A stretch of 64,000 nt of DNA from Psychrobacter proteolyticus (GCF_003350005.1 NZ_QLKS01000002.1:434001-498000); one strand, 5' to 3'. Numbered from the stretch's first letter, positions 46,973-56,928 are shown. Program-made: numbers and translations. Notes: generated by a model from the letters alone, not told the origin.

Positions 46973-47993
46973 GGATGTCTCCTGATTTTAGCCATCCTTC
47001 TTACCGTAAAAACGCGTAAAAATACATGCATATAATTTGGCATATATTAATCCGGTATTTTAGATGACATAGCACTTTTGAATAGAATAAGTACGTATCA
47101 TCTTGCTTGATTATAGCGCCACTAGCATGCTCTCTCTAAGAGTTAGCGATGTGGATTGTGGATTAGCCAGCTATCGGTGTGTCGTTTAAATACTTAAAAT
47201 AAAAGCATAAAACAATCGTCTCAAAATCTGGACGCACGACTACACGAAGGATATAAATCAGATGATTCCTTCATCGATAATTCAATATGGCTAATGGCCA
47301 AACAACTATATATCAAACATAGGTAAGGTCATGAGTAAGTTATTGAGACAAGAACATGGAAAAAGCAGTAATGCAATATTTTACCATTGAGGCAAATATA
47401 GCCATCTGCTTTTGCTATGCTAACTTTGATAACTTGCTACACCTTGAGTTATTAGTAATAAGGTGACTAGCTACTAAAGTTTTCTGTCCAGCAATGAGGG
47501 TGAGCACAATAACAAGATTTGATAGTTTATAAAATTTCGCTATCAAAGAGACTGTGCAAGATCGTCATCGCGACACTAAAATTAAAAAACACTGTGTTGC
47601 CAAATTATATTGTGCAAACAAAGCATTTCAATGGTCAGCGTTCTAAAATCTCATTGTTTATAAAGCGTAATAAGGTTTTAGGTAGCTGTTAGCATTATTC
47701 TAGTGCCATAACCGGAAGCTGTAATAATGGGAAGTTTCATGACAAAACGTTCTTTCTTACAAGTAGTAATATGCGGTTACTGCTTGCATTATTCAAGTGG
47801 AGTTAAGAAAAAAGCGATAAAACTTAACAATAGCGATATAAACGGTTAAATTTAGCCGCGTTATGCTGATATTGATAACAAACTTATCAATGAATATTCA
47901 AACAATCGTCGAAACAGAGCTTATAGCCGCTATCAATTAAGACTATTTAAGCTGTCTTACTGACACTCTACTATTAGTTATACAATGACTATA
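46973..47993. other. 1-kb region without a clear gene
   Basis: The longest spacer of the window. It is AT-rich with scattered stops in all frames. One short frame with a start and purine-rich upstream stretch lies at 47739-47849. No tRNA or known RNA structure recognised. It may hold a decayed gene or regulatory RNA. Confidence 0.5.
47739..47849 (+). CDS. Possible small protein, 36 residues
   Basis: ATG preceded by GGGAAG at 4 nt. The product has a short hydrophobic N-terminal part with two Cys (FLQVVICGYCL) and a Lys/Asn-rich tail. No family recognised. It may be chance or the remnant of a decayed gene. Confidence 0.2.
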   Translation: MTKRSFLQVVICGYCLHYSSGVKKKAIKLNNSDING

Positions 47994-48818
47994 TTAGGCT
48001 GGATTTTCAATATCAATGAACGTAACAGGCAGGCCAAACTCTTGGGTAACCATCTCTCCTAACGCTTGAATACCACCACGTTCTGTCGCGTGATGACCAC
48101 AGGCAAAATAATCAATACCAAGCTCACGAGCGATATGCGTGGTACGCTCAGATATCTCACCAGAGATGAATGCATCACAGCCCATAATGGCAGCCTGTTC
48201 AATCATATCTTGCGCGCCGCCTGTACAGATACCGATGCGTTCTATTAGCCTATCGCTTGTCTGAGCAGAGGCGTCTGTATGATACTCAGCTGAGATATGT
48301 AATGGCGCGCGTCCTAATGCTTGAGTAATGGTGGCAATGAGATCGTCAGCACTTTGCGGTGTACAAGTAGCGATATTACCCACAGGGTGTGACTCGGTAG
48401 GATAGAGCGCACCAGTAATCGTCATGCAGAGCATGTCAGCCAGTTTTGCGTTATTGCCAGAGATGGGGTGTGCATCGAGCGGTAGATGATAGCCAATCAT
48501 AGAGATACCGTGTTGCATCAATTTGCGAATGCGACGACCTTTCATCCCAGTAAGCGTAGCAGGTTCACCTTTCCAAAAATAACCATGATGTACCATAATC
48601 GCATCGGCATTGTCAGCGATGGCTGCATCTATCAAGGCTTCGCACGCTGTGACACCAGTGACGATACGTTGAATCGGACGTCCACCATCGACCTGCAGAC
48701 CATTAGGCGCGTAGTCTTTAAATGCGCTGGCGGATAAATAGTCGTCACAGAACTGTGTCAATATCTGGGCGCTGATGCTTTGATTGGTAGAGTCAGCTGT
48801 CGTGTAATTTGCAGTCAT
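47994..48818 (-). CDS. Nif3-like dinuclear metal centre protein (GTP cyclohydrolase I type 2 family)
   Basis: 274 residues with the Nif3 hallmarks: 'APNGLQVDG' near the N-terminus, 'IMVHHGYFWKG' carrying metal-binding histidines, 'YHLPLDAH', and late 'HHATERGGIQALGE'. Members form hexameric toroids with two metals per subunit; the cellular role is not settled. It is divergent from the DegS/AlgW-like protease gene, a neighbourhood also seen for algW in pseudomonads (from memory). AGGAAA precedes the ATG. Confidence 0.88.
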   Translation of the reverse strand: MTANYTTADSTNQSISAQILTQFCDDYLSASAFKDYAPNGLQVDGGRPIQRIVTGVTACEALIDAAIADNADAIMVHHGYFWKGEPATLTGMKGRRIRKLMQHGISMIGYHLPLDAHPISGNNAKLADMLCMTITGALYPTESHPVGNIATCTPQSADDLIATITQALGRAPLHISAEYHTDASAQTSDRLIERIGICTGGAQDMIEQAAIMGCDAFISGEISERTTHIARELGIDYFACGHHATERGGIQALGEMVTQEFGLPVTFIDIENPA

Positions 48819-49175
48819 TATGTTTTCCTGTCATCGATAAAATATAGGTCGTAAGGTGCTGTAGATTAACTAAGCAAAAATTATGTATTATCTGTCGCGC
48901 TTGGTAGTGTTCGGTTTTCAGCTTCTGGCTTGATGATCAAGTGTTGAGCTTTATGAAAGTTATTTTAACACGCTGCTGTAAGCAACCAGACAAGCTGGAT
49001 AACTGAAACGGTACACGATACGTTACTATTTACTGGTATTGCGGTTATAATTTATACACGTGAGTCTGCCTGACTGGCCATCAATTGCATAACCACATCA
49101 ATGATATTTGATCAGTTGCGCTTCTCTCACTTTGTTTTTCACTGTTTGTTTGCACTAAATTTATAGAGGTTTTAT
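48819..49175. other. Divergent promoter region
   Basis: 357 bp between the Nif3 and protease genes. A consensus -10 TATAAT lies at 49046-49051 facing the protease; its -35 is weak. No gene. Confidence 0.5.
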
Positions 49176-50501
49176 ATGTCGTCATCCCGGAACACCAATG
49201 ACAAGGCGTCTTTATTAAAATGGTTACCTTGGGTCTTATTGCTGCTAGTGTTGGCAGCGTTTATCTGGTTGTTCACGAGTATGAAGTCGACGTCGGAGGC
49301 CACGTGGGAGCCGCCGAGAACCCCGCCTGCAGAGCAACAAGCGTCAGAGCCAGTGTCGGACACGCCAGCACCTATTTCCTCTTATCATAATGCGGTTGCA
49401 CGCGCATCGCAATCTGTGGTCAATATATATACGACCCAAACGATGGCAGAACATCCGTATATGGATGATCCTGTCCTGCGTCGATTCTTTGAAGATCATA
49501 GTGGGCCGTCACAAGATCAAGGCTCGACCAACTTAGGCTCAGGGGTCATCGTATCAGAAGACGGCTATATCGTGACTAATGCTCACGTGATCGAAAAAGC
49601 CGATGAAATCACAGTCGCATTTAATGACGGTCGTAAGAGCCGTGCCAGAATCATCGGTACAGATCCTGATAGTGACCTAGCTGTGATTAAAGTCGATATG
49701 ACTGGATTGACGCCACTTGGCTTCCGTGAAGATCCGATTCGTGTGGGTGATTTGGCTCTAGCGATTGGTAACCCGTTTGGTGTTGGTCAGACAGTGACCC
49801 AAGGTATTATCTCAGCGACTGGACGTACTGGATTGGGTGTCAATAAATTTGAAGACTTTATCCAGACTGATGCCGCGATCAATCCAGGCAACTCAGGTGG
49901 CGCACTGGTCGATGCTCGCGGTGAGTTAGTAGGTATTAATACCGTTATATTCTCACGCTCTGGTGGCTCGATGGGTATTGGTTTTGCCATTCCAACGGCA
50001 TTGGTTGAGCAAGTGATGAACGCTTTGATCAAAGATGGTCGCGTCAGTCGTGGCTGGCTAGGTATCGAGATCCAATCACAGTTACGTGACCCAACCCAGC
50101 TTGAAAGCTCAACTGGTGTAGAAGTACTAAATGTCATTGAAGGCGGTCCTGCTGCCAAGAGTGGTCTACGCGTTGGTGATATCATCCTGACCATCGACGG
50201 TGTGGAGATGACCGATGCCAATACGTTGATTCAGTATGTCGCCCGTAAGCCGCCAAATACTGAGCTGGATGCCCAAATATTGCGTCAAGGCAAAAATGCA
50301 CAAGTAAAAATAATGCTAGAAGAACGTCCAGTACAAGAGCCTGTCGAGCGCCCTGTGGTGCTGCAAGGTGAGAGTATCGGCGGCATGGAAGATCCAAGCA
50401 TCCAAAGTGATGAAGAGGCACCTATGATGTCAAAAGCAGAGCGTGATCGTATGCGCGAAGAGCTGATGAAGTTGTTTGAGCAAGACACCGCCACTCAATA
50501 G
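49176..50501 (+). CDS. Membrane-anchored trypsin-like serine protease with PDZ domain (DegS/AlgW-like)
   Basis: 441 residues. An N-terminal anchor span (about 14-34) is followed by a Pro/Glu-rich linker. The protease domain has the triad His137 (TNAHVI), Asp167 (DSDLAV) and Ser240 (GNSGGA), and one PDZ domain (about 285-375, 'RGWLGIEIQSQ' then 'GVEVLNVIEGGPAAKSGLRVGDIILTIDG'). One PDZ with an uncleaved anchor is the DegS/AlgW arrangement that starts the sigma-E cascade by cutting an anti-sigma factor. A ~65-residue polar C-terminal extension after the PDZ is unusual. AGAGG precedes the ATG. Confidence 0.85.
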   Translation: MSSSRNTNDKASLLKWLPWVLLLLVLAAFIWLFTSMKSTSEATWEPPRTPPAEQQASEPVSDTPAPISSYHNAVARASQSVVNIYTTQTMAEHPYMDDPVLRRFFEDHSGPSQDQGSTNLGSGVIVSEDGYIVTNAHVIEKADEITVAFNDGRKSRARIIGTDPDSDLAVIKVDMTGLTPLGFREDPIRVGDLALAIGNPFGVGQTVTQGIISATGRTGLGVNKFEDFIQTDAAINPGNSGGALVDARGELVGINTVIFSRSGGSMGIGFAIPTALVEQVMNALIKDGRVSRGWLGIEIQSQLRDPTQLESSTGVEVLNVIEGGPAAKSGLRVGDIILTIDGVEMTDANTLIQYVARKPPNTELDAQILRQGKNAQVKIMLEERPVQEPVERPVVLQGESIGGMEDPSIQSDEEAPMMSKAERDRMREELMKLFEQDTATQ

Positions 50502-50556
50502 TGGGTCTTGGTAAGAAAGTACTATAAATTAGCATTTTCATTTAGATAATAGATTA

Positions 50557-50593
50557 AAAAAGCGCGCTCCTTATATGAGGGAGCGCGCTTTTT
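50557..50593 (+). terminator. Bidirectional terminator between protease and ferredoxin genes
   Basis: AAAAAGCGCGCTCC (50557-50570) pairs perfectly with GGAGCGCGCTTTTT (50580-50593). T-runs on both strands serve the convergent transcripts. Confidence 0.92.
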
Positions 50594-50661
50594 GTTGGAG
50601 TGAATTTATTAGAGCTGGTTTTTAGGGTAGCTTGCAGTGTTCGTCACTGCTTATCACTCCG

Positions 50662-50931
50662 CTAAGGCTTTTCAGTCGGGTCATGATTGATGTAGATGAC
50701 GCCTCGCACACGGCAACAGCAGGGCAGGATTTCATCTTCTTCAATCATCGCAAGCGGATCAAATGGATAATCGACCGTATGCGAGCTGGCAATACGCTTG
50801 ACTCGGCAGCTGCCACAGTAACCCTCGCGGCATTGATAATTGACCTCATGTCCAGTGCGTAGCAGTCCATCTAGCAGACTCTCGTCATCGTGTAGATAGA
50901 ACTGCTTTTTACTGGTCATTACCCAAGTCAT
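50662..50931 (-). CDS. 2Fe-2S ferredoxin of YfaE type
   Basis: 89 residues with the plant-type motif CREGYCGSC (C-x4-C-x2-C) and a downstream Cys cluster (LPCCCRV). YfaE-type ferredoxins keep the diiron-tyrosyl cofactor of NrdB active, which fits its place directly after nrdB (141-bp gap). AGGA lies 6 nt before the ATG at 50931, though an ATG at 50919 is also possible. Confidence 0.85.
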   Translation of the reverse strand: MTWVMTSKKQFYLHDDESLLDGLLRTGHEVNYQCREGYCGSCRVKRIASSHTVDYPFDPLAMIEEDEILPCCCRVRGVIYINHDPTEKP

Positions 50932-51072
50932 CGTGAATCCTATTGGGATATGTCTGTGTTATTGCTATCCCTACTATTAACCCATAAGACGATTACAGCG
51001 GTAAAAATTTTATAATTTAAAATCTTTACCGCTCAAGCCTTTATTATTCAAAGTCTTTCTGGCTCAAAGCTC

Positions 51073-52206
51073 TTATAATTCAAAGTCATCAAAATCACTG
51101 TCTGATAAATCAGAGTCAATCTGACCAACCAAGTACGAGCTAATCTCAGTCTCTTGCGGTGCTACTTGCACATTGTCAGACGACAACCACGTGTTGATCC
51201 ACGGGATTGGGTTTGATTTTGAGTTCGGGAACGCCGCTGGCAAGCCGACGGTTTCCATACGCAAGTTAGTGATGTATTCGATATATTGGCAAAGAATGTC
51301 TTTGTTTAGTCCAATCATCGAGCCGTCTTTGAACAAATAGCCTGCCCATTCTTTTTCTTGCTCAGCAGCCTTGCGGAAGATCTCAATACTTTCTTCATAA
51401 CATTCTGCGGCAATCTCGACCATCTCAGGATCGTCACGACCGTTGCGCATCAGATTCAGCATGTGCTGCGTACCAGTCAAATGCAGCGCTTCATCACGAG
51501 CGATTAGCTTGATGATTTTGGCATTACCTTCCATCAATTTACGCTCAGCAAAGGCAAACGAGCAGGCAAATGAGACATAGAAACGAATGGCTTCTAGGAC
51601 GTTGACCGCCATAATGCATAGGTACATCTGCTTTTTCAGTGATCTCAAATCAACGGTTACTTGCTCGCCATTGATGTTGTGCGTACCTGGACCATACAAG
51701 CTATATAGCTGTGAGTTGCGATACAGCTCATCATAATACTGGGCGATATCAGAGGCGCGGCCTAAGATGTGCTCGTTTTGCATAATGTCATCAAAGATAA
51801 TATTTGGGTCATTGACGATATTACGAATGATATGCGTATAGCTGCGTGAGTGAATGGTCTCAGAGAACGACCATGTCTCAATCCACGTCTCAAGCTCAGG
51901 GATAGACACTAGCGGCAGTAGCACCACGTTTGGACTACGACCTTGGATAGAGTCGAGTAGGGTCTGGTACTTGAGATTGCTCAAAAATATATGCTGCTCA
52001 TGCGAGGACAGATTACTAAAGTCGATACGATCGCGTGATACATCGACTTCTTCTGGACGCCAAAAGAACGATAGCTGCTTTTCAATCAATTGCTCAAAGA
52101 TAGGGTGTTTTTGTTGGTCATAGCGCGCCACGTTGACGGGCTGACCAAAGAACATCGGCTCTTTTAGCGCATTGTTTGGCGTTTGAGAAAAAATCGAGTA
52201 AGTCAT
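51073..52206 (-). CDS. nrdB: Ribonucleoside-diphosphate reductase class Ia beta subunit
   Basis: Houses the diiron-tyrosyl radical. 377 residues, with iron-ligand segments '[15 protein letters not shown]' and '[11 protein letters not shown]' and the acidic C-terminal tail ending DSDFDDFEL that binds NrdA. AAAGG precedes the ATG. It works with the NrdA encoded about 2 kb upstream in the same direction. Confidence 0.96.
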   Translation of the reverse strand: MTYSIFSQTPNNALKEPMFFGQPVNVARYDQQKHPIFEQLIEKQLSFFWRPEEVDVSRDRIDFSNLSSHEQHIFLSNLKYQTLLDSIQGRSPNVVLLPLVSIPELETWIETWSFSETIHSRSYTHIIRNIVNDPNIIFDDIMQNEHILGRASDIAQYYDELYRNSQLYSLYGPGTHNINGEQVTVDLRSLKKQMYLCIMAVNVLEAIRFYVSFACSFAFAERKLMEGNAKIIKLIARDEALHLTGTQHMLNLMRNGRDDPEMVEIAAECYEESIEIFRKAAEQEKEWAGYLFKDGSMIGLNKDILCQYIEYITNLRMETVGLPAAFPNSKSNPIPWINTWLSSDNVQVAPQETEISSYLVGQIDSDLSDSDFDDFEL

Positions 52207-52303
52207 GGGACTGCCTTTATAATTGATACGGTTATTAATTTGTATGGGTTTGACTGGTTTTAATTTGATGTTATGACACGTTTTTGGATTATAGCGTTTT
52301 AGC

Positions 52304-52675
52304 TTAAAGGTTCTCTAGTGATATCTGTGACGACTCTTGTCCACCGTTCATATAGGCTTTGAAAATCTCGCTCAGTTCACTATCATCGAGCGCTTCTAAT
52401 TCATCAAGTGCGCTTTTGCGTAGGGTGCTCACATCAGGCTCTTCTGCTGCTACTTTTAAGTCTTTTTTAGCCGCTCTCGATACTGGTTTTTTGGCTGCTT
52501 TTGCCACGCTTTTTTTGGCGACAGTTGTCTTTGGTGCTTCATTCATGCCTAACTGCTGACGCACCTCTGCAATATCAACCTCGACTTGTACGATATGCGA
52601 GCCACCATCGTTTAGGTCTGAAAATACGTTTGGGATAAACAAACCACCGTCTTTGATGATTGCGGTATATTGCAC
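52304..52675 (-). CDS. Small Lys/Ala-rich hypothetical protein in the nrd cluster
   Basis: 123 residues starting with GTG at 52675, preceded by a perfect GGAGG at 4 nt, so it is likely translated. N-terminal ~40 residues are globular-looking ([18 protein letters not shown]). The middle repeats [19 protein letters not shown], as in histone H1-like tails, and the C-terminus is acidic and helical ([20 protein letters not shown]). I do not recognise the family. It sits 97 bp before nrdB and probably shares its transcript. Confidence 0.55.
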   Translation of the reverse strand: MQYTAIIKDGGLFIPNVFSDLNDGGSHIVQVEVDIAEVRQQLGMNEAPKTTVAKKSVAKAAKKPVSRAAKKDLKVAAEEPDVSTLRKSALDELEALDDSELSEIFKAYMNGGQESSQISLENL

Positions 52676-52949
52676 ATGACCTCCGTCGTTTTAGTTCTAT
52701 CTGTAGGTTTTAATTATAACAGTAGCCAATCCCGCCTACCGCTTGTATCTGCCTTGCCGCTGGCGTGCAGTCTATCGTGTCTGGTAGTGTTCCAACGTTC
52801 GAGCGACCACTTCCAGACACAGACCGCATCGCCATCGTCGTCAGCAGGATACCACTATAGTCGGGGCTAAAAATCCTTGTTAGGGCATCTTTCTTTCTTC
52901 TTAATGACTCTGCTGATTAGGCGCACCCTACAATTTAAAATAAAATTAT
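52676..52949. other. GC-rich spacer with a strong hairpin
   Basis: GTGTCTGG (52777-52784) pairs with CCAGACAC (52813-52820), extended inward by four pairs after one mismatch. The base composition is visibly richer in G+C than the adjoining AT-rich gene. A TAGGGTGCG-like sequence (minus strand, near 52922-52933) lies at the border. Confidence 0.5.
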
Positions 52950-54023
52950 TCATAATAGGTGAAATGATTGTAAGAAATTAAAGATATAGTTAATAATCAG
53001 CCCTAGTAAGACAGTTCCGAGAATAGAGGCAATCCATAATTTATTTTTATACTTTTGTAAGATTTCTTTTTTATACTGTGTAGTTGCGTTAGTTAAAACT
53101 ATAAATGAGTCTGGAGTTTTTATAAATAGATTTACGATGTATATAAAGATACCGAAAAACAATAAAGACCCTAGATAAATTATAAGAGTCTGCGTCATAG
53201 AGTTTGTATCACCAGTATTACGTGTAAGCAAATGCGTAGATATGATATCTAGCTTCTGGTGGAGAGCTTGAACACTTATAGAGCCTTTTTCTGTAATAGC
53301 AAGATATTCAGACATGCTGTTGCTATCTTTCGCTCTAGTTTGTGAAATTACGAACGCATACACTGGAACTAATAGGAAGAGTGCAAAAAATATATTATCA
53401 ACATTCAATGGAGCTAATATAGATCTAACAAATTTCTTACTAGCTGGTTCTTTGATAATAATATTATCTAATGAGTTCTCGACTAATTTTAAAATTTCAT
53501 CTGCCCAAGTACGTTCAGTATGATTTACTTCAACCACAACTACACCTGAAACTTTTTTTCTACCTAATACTAAATTAAATATACTTCTGGGATAGCCATG
53601 TAACTCATTCTCTGTAGTAGAAAAATCTATATCTATTTCTTGTTTCTCTGGTATGTCCTTTTTGGGGAAATGTACAAGTATTCCAAATTTAAAATTAACT
53701 TCAGTACTAATCAAATTTAAGCTTTCTGAATAAGAAACGAATGACTCTATACTAGTGAATTTTCTTCTGGTTTTATCTTTATAACCAACCATAGCTTGGA
53801 AAGATACAAATTCATGGACATTTTGTTGTTCTAATCTCTGCTGAATCAAGCTGATTAAGTGAGTAAAATACTCATTTTCGGCTATAAAGGGGGTTGTGAA
53901 AACTTTCTCAATTGATTGGGGCTGACCTAAAAGTCCTGATATAAAGTCTCCTAAATGCTCAGTATTAAAGGGTAAAGAAATTTCTTTATCACCATTTTCT
54001 ATTCGAACTATTTGATTTGACAA
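52950..54023 (-). CDS. Hypothetical three-span membrane protein between nrdA and nrdB
   Basis: 357 residues, TTG start with GGAG 10 nt upstream. A soluble N-terminal region of ~205 residues contains LGQPQSIEK (32-40) and a VNHTERTW motif (167-173). Then come three spans at about 209-228, 279-301 and 330-350, the first two separated by a ~50-residue loop. I cannot name the family. The gene is clearly more AT-rich than its neighbours, with frequent ATA/AAA/TTT codons, and interrupts an otherwise housekeeping nrd cluster. Horizontal acquisition is a reasonable inference, and a role as an effector or sensor is possible but unproven. Confidence 0.65.
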   Translation of the reverse strand: MSNQIVRIENGDKEISLPFNTEHLGDFISGLLGQPQSIEKVFTTPFIAENEYFTHLISLIQQRLEQQNVHEFVSFQAMVGYKDKTRRKFTSIESFVSYSESLNLISTEVNFKFGILVHFPKKDIPEKQEIDIDFSTTENELHGYPRSIFNLVLGRKKVSGVVVVEVNHTERTWADEILKLVENSLDNIIIKEPASKKFVRSILAPLNVDNIFFALFLLVPVYAFVISQTRAKDSNSMSEYLAITEKGSISVQALHQKLDIISTHLLTRNTGDTNSMTQTLIIYLGSLLFFGIFIYIVNLFIKTPDSFIVLTNATTQYKKEILQKYKNKLWIASILGTVLLGLIINYIFNFLQSFHLL

Positions 54024-54226
54024 AGATTGTTTCTCCGTAAAGGTATTTTTTATATCAAAAAATCAATTCCAGTGGAAATAGGGCACATTTTGAAAAGAAA
54101 TAAAAAAATATAACTATTTATAAGAAATCCCATACTTAACCTTGCCATACTAAGTAGCGAGCTTAACCCAAAAGCCAAACCCGCCATCTATCAGAAATTC
54201 TATTTAAAGAGTTTCTCTTGCGAACC

Positions 54227-56503
54227 TTAAATCTTACAAGCACCGCCAGCACAATCATCTTCCATATCCGCTTGGGCATCGTTCGCACCATCACGAGTGT
54301 TATGGTAGTACAACGTTTTTACACCCATCTTATAAGCGTTTAGCAAGTCTTTTAGCAATATCTTCATCGGTACACGGCCACCAGCATAACGAACTGGGTC
54401 GTAATTGGTATTGGCAGAGATACTTTGATCGACGAACTTCTGCATGATAGCGACCAGCTTTAGGTAACCGTCATTATTTGGCATTTGCCATAGTAGCTCG
54501 TACTGATCTTTTAGCTTATCGATCTCAGGCACGACTTGCTTTAAGATGCCGTCTTTTGACGCTTTGATAGAGACCAGACCACGTGGTGGCTCGATACCGT
54601 TGGTCGCGTTGGCAATCTGACTAGAGGTCTCAGACGGCATCAAGGCGGTTAGGGTAGAGTTGCGTAGACCGTGCTCAGTGATCTCGCCGCGTAGCGTTTC
54701 CCAATCGAGATGTAGCGGCTCTTGGCAGATTTTGTCCAAGTCGGCTTTGTACGTATCAATCGGCAAGATACCTTGTGAGTACGTGGTCTCATTGAACGCA
54801 GGGCACGCGCCTTGCTCTTTTGCCAATTTGTTTGACGCTTTCAAAAGATAGAATTGCAACGCTTCAAACGTTTGATGGGTTAGACCAAGCGCGCTGTCAT
54901 CTGAATAGCGTGCGCCATTCTTAGCTAAGTAATACGCATAGTTGATTACGCCCACACCTAGCGTACGGCGACGCATGCTGCCGTTTTGAGCCGCTTTGAC
55001 AGGATAGTCTTGATAGTCGAGCAGGGCATCAAGCGCACGGACGATTAGCTCAGCTGGCTCTTCGATGTCGCTGACGTTTTCGACTTTACCCAAGTTGACC
55101 GCTGATAGCGTACAAAGGGCGATTTCGCCTTCTTCATCATTGATGTTATCCAGTGGCTTGGTCGGTAGCGCGATTTCCATACATAGGTTTGACTGGCGAA
55201 TAGGGGCAACCGTCGCGTCAAACGGGCTATGCGTGTTGCAATGATCGACGTTTTGGATATAGATACGACCCGTACTGGCACGCTCTTGCATCATTAGGCT
55301 GAACAAATCAGCAGCTGGGATTTGACGGCTACGAACGTTAGGATCATTTTCGTACTTGGTATATAGCTCTTCGAATTTGTCTTGATCTTCAAAGAATGCA
55401 TCATACAGGCCTGGCGTATCGCCTGGTGAGAATAGCGAGATGTCTTGGCCTTTGATCAAGCGCGTGTACATTGTCTTGTTTAACTGTACGCCGTAGTCCA
55501 TATGACGGACACGGTTGTCTTCGACGCCACGGTTGTTTTTGAGTACCAGTAATGACTCAACTTCTAAATGCCATAGTGGGTAGAACAACGTCGCAGCACC
55601 ACCACGTACGCCGCCTTGTGAGCAGCATTTCACTGCCGTTTGGAACAGTTTGTAGAATGGGATACAGCCAGTATGCTGCGCTTCGCCGCCACGGATCGGG
55701 CTACCAAGGGCACGAATGCGACCTGCGTTGATGCCGATACCAGCACGCTGTGATACATAGCGTACGATGGCGCTAGTGGTGGCGTTGATAGAGTCTAGGC
55801 TATCACCACATTCGATCAATACGCACGAGCTAAACTGGCGCGATGGCGTACGTACACCTGACATGATTGGCGTTGGTAGTGAGATTTTGAATTCTGAGGT
55901 CGCATCATAGAAGCGTTTTACGAAATCAAGACGATCTGACTTGTCGTATTGGCTAAACAGACACATACCGACGAGCATGTATAAGAACTGCGGGCTCTCA
56001 TAAACAGTTTTGCTCACACGATCTTGTACCAAGTACTTACCAGCCATTTGCTCAACAGCAGCATAAGCAAGGTTCATATCGCGCCAGTGATCAAGATACT
56101 CTTCTAACTCATCAAATTCAGCACGGCTGTAGTCAGCTAGGATGTGCTGATCGTATTTACCAGCGTCAGTCAAAGTTTTGACATGGTCATACAGATGCGG
56201 CGGGGTGAATTTGTTATAAGCAATCTTACGTAAGTGGAAGATAGCCAAACGCGCAGCCAGATATTGATAGTCAGGCGTGGTTTCAGAGATTAGGTCGGCG
56301 GCAGACTTGATGATGGTTTCGTGAATGTCACGAGTTTTGATACCTTCATAAAACTGGATGTGCGATTTTAGCTCAACTTGCGATACTGACACATTTTCTA
56401 AACCATCAGCCGCCCACGCGATTACCTTGTGAATTTTGTCTAAATCAATAGGCTCTAAACGTCCATCACGTTTGGTTACTTGGATTTTGTCAATATGTGT
56501 CAT
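54227..56503 (-). CDS. nrdA: Ribonucleoside-diphosphate reductase class Ia alpha subunit
   Basis: Catalytic subunit converting ribonucleoside diphosphates to deoxy forms. 758 residues. N-terminal ATP-cone (about 5-95, VTKRDGRLEPIDLDKIHKVI), catalytic barrel with 'FSSCVLIECGDSLDSI' and 'NLCMEIALPT', and a C-terminal redox tail (CAGGACKI, a CxxxxC pair) that reduces the active site. GAGG precedes the ATG. NrdR-like boxes lie upstream at 56653-56692. Confidence 0.97.
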   Translation of the reverse strand: MTHIDKIQVTKRDGRLEPIDLDKIHKVIAWAADGLENVSVSQVELKSHIQFYEGIKTRDIHETIIKSAADLISETTPDYQYLAARLAIFHLRKIAYNKFTPPHLYDHVKTLTDAGKYDQHILADYSRAEFDELEEYLDHWRDMNLAYAAVEQMAGKYLVQDRVSKTVYESPQFLYMLVGMCLFSQYDKSDRLDFVKRFYDATSEFKISLPTPIMSGVRTPSRQFSSCVLIECGDSLDSINATTSAIVRYVSQRAGIGINAGRIRALGSPIRGGEAQHTGCIPFYKLFQTAVKCCSQGGVRGGAATLFYPLWHLEVESLLVLKNNRGVEDNRVRHMDYGVQLNKTMYTRLIKGQDISLFSPGDTPGLYDAFFEDQDKFEELYTKYENDPNVRSRQIPAADLFSLMMQERASTGRIYIQNVDHCNTHSPFDATVAPIRQSNLCMEIALPTKPLDNINDEEGEIALCTLSAVNLGKVENVSDIEEPAELIVRALDALLDYQDYPVKAAQNGSMRRRTLGVGVINYAYYLAKNGARYSDDSALGLTHQTFEALQFYLLKASNKLAKEQGACPAFNETTYSQGILPIDTYKADLDKICQEPLHLDWETLRGEITEHGLRNSTLTALMPSETSSQIANATNGIEPPRGLVSIKASKDGILKQVVPEIDKLKDQYELLWQMPNNDGYLKLVAIMQKFVDQSISANTNYDPVRYAGGRVPMKILLKDLLNAYKMGVKTLYYHNTRDGANDAQADMEDDCAGGACKI

Positions 56504-56652
56504 GCTGGCCTCTATTTTGATTGCTTATTGTGATGCTGCGCGCCAAAGCAGCGGCAGACATTCTTTATAACGCTATTATGCGGGGTTGTGCTAGCTGTTT
56601 TTTTGGGCAAAAAGCTACCACTACTCGTAGTGACGGTTAAAATCACTGAGTA

Positions 56653-56692
56653 CTACATATAGCGTTTTTGTTAATTGGTAGGCACAATATAG
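56653..56692. promoter_or_regulatory. Pair of NrdR-box-like sites upstream of nrdA
   Basis: CTACATATAG (56653-56662) and CACAATATAG (56683-56692) fit the NrdR-box core CwAtATaTwG with one and two deviations. They start 30 bp apart, close to three helical turns, as NrdR pairs do. NrdR represses ribonucleotide reductase operons when dATP is high. Binding is inference. Confidence 0.5.
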
Positions 56693-56928
56693 CGGGAAAA
56701 TTTTGAAAATACTATATTGATTTTAGAATAAAACTATGTTGCTACAAGGTTGTAGGCAGTCCAAATTTTGGCAAAGGACGATGGGATAAGGGTTAGACGC
56801 AAATGCGGTCAATAATAAAATTTTTGTAAAAATATCGTGAGATTTACTTTTCATTCTCTCGGTTATTGTCGACTGATAATGGGAGTCATGGCGGCAATAA
56901 TGCGGGCGCAGATTGTACATCAAACCAC

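Noticed and set aside
52670-52870. Plus-strand 66-codon frame in the GC-rich spacer
   Set aside because: No start signal or family resemblance. A strong hairpin explains the constraint better.
52676-52949. Integron attC-like site
   Set aside because: GTTAGGG and CCCTA stretches were inspected, but the 7-bp core (GTTRRRY / RYYYAAC) is not matched at both ends.
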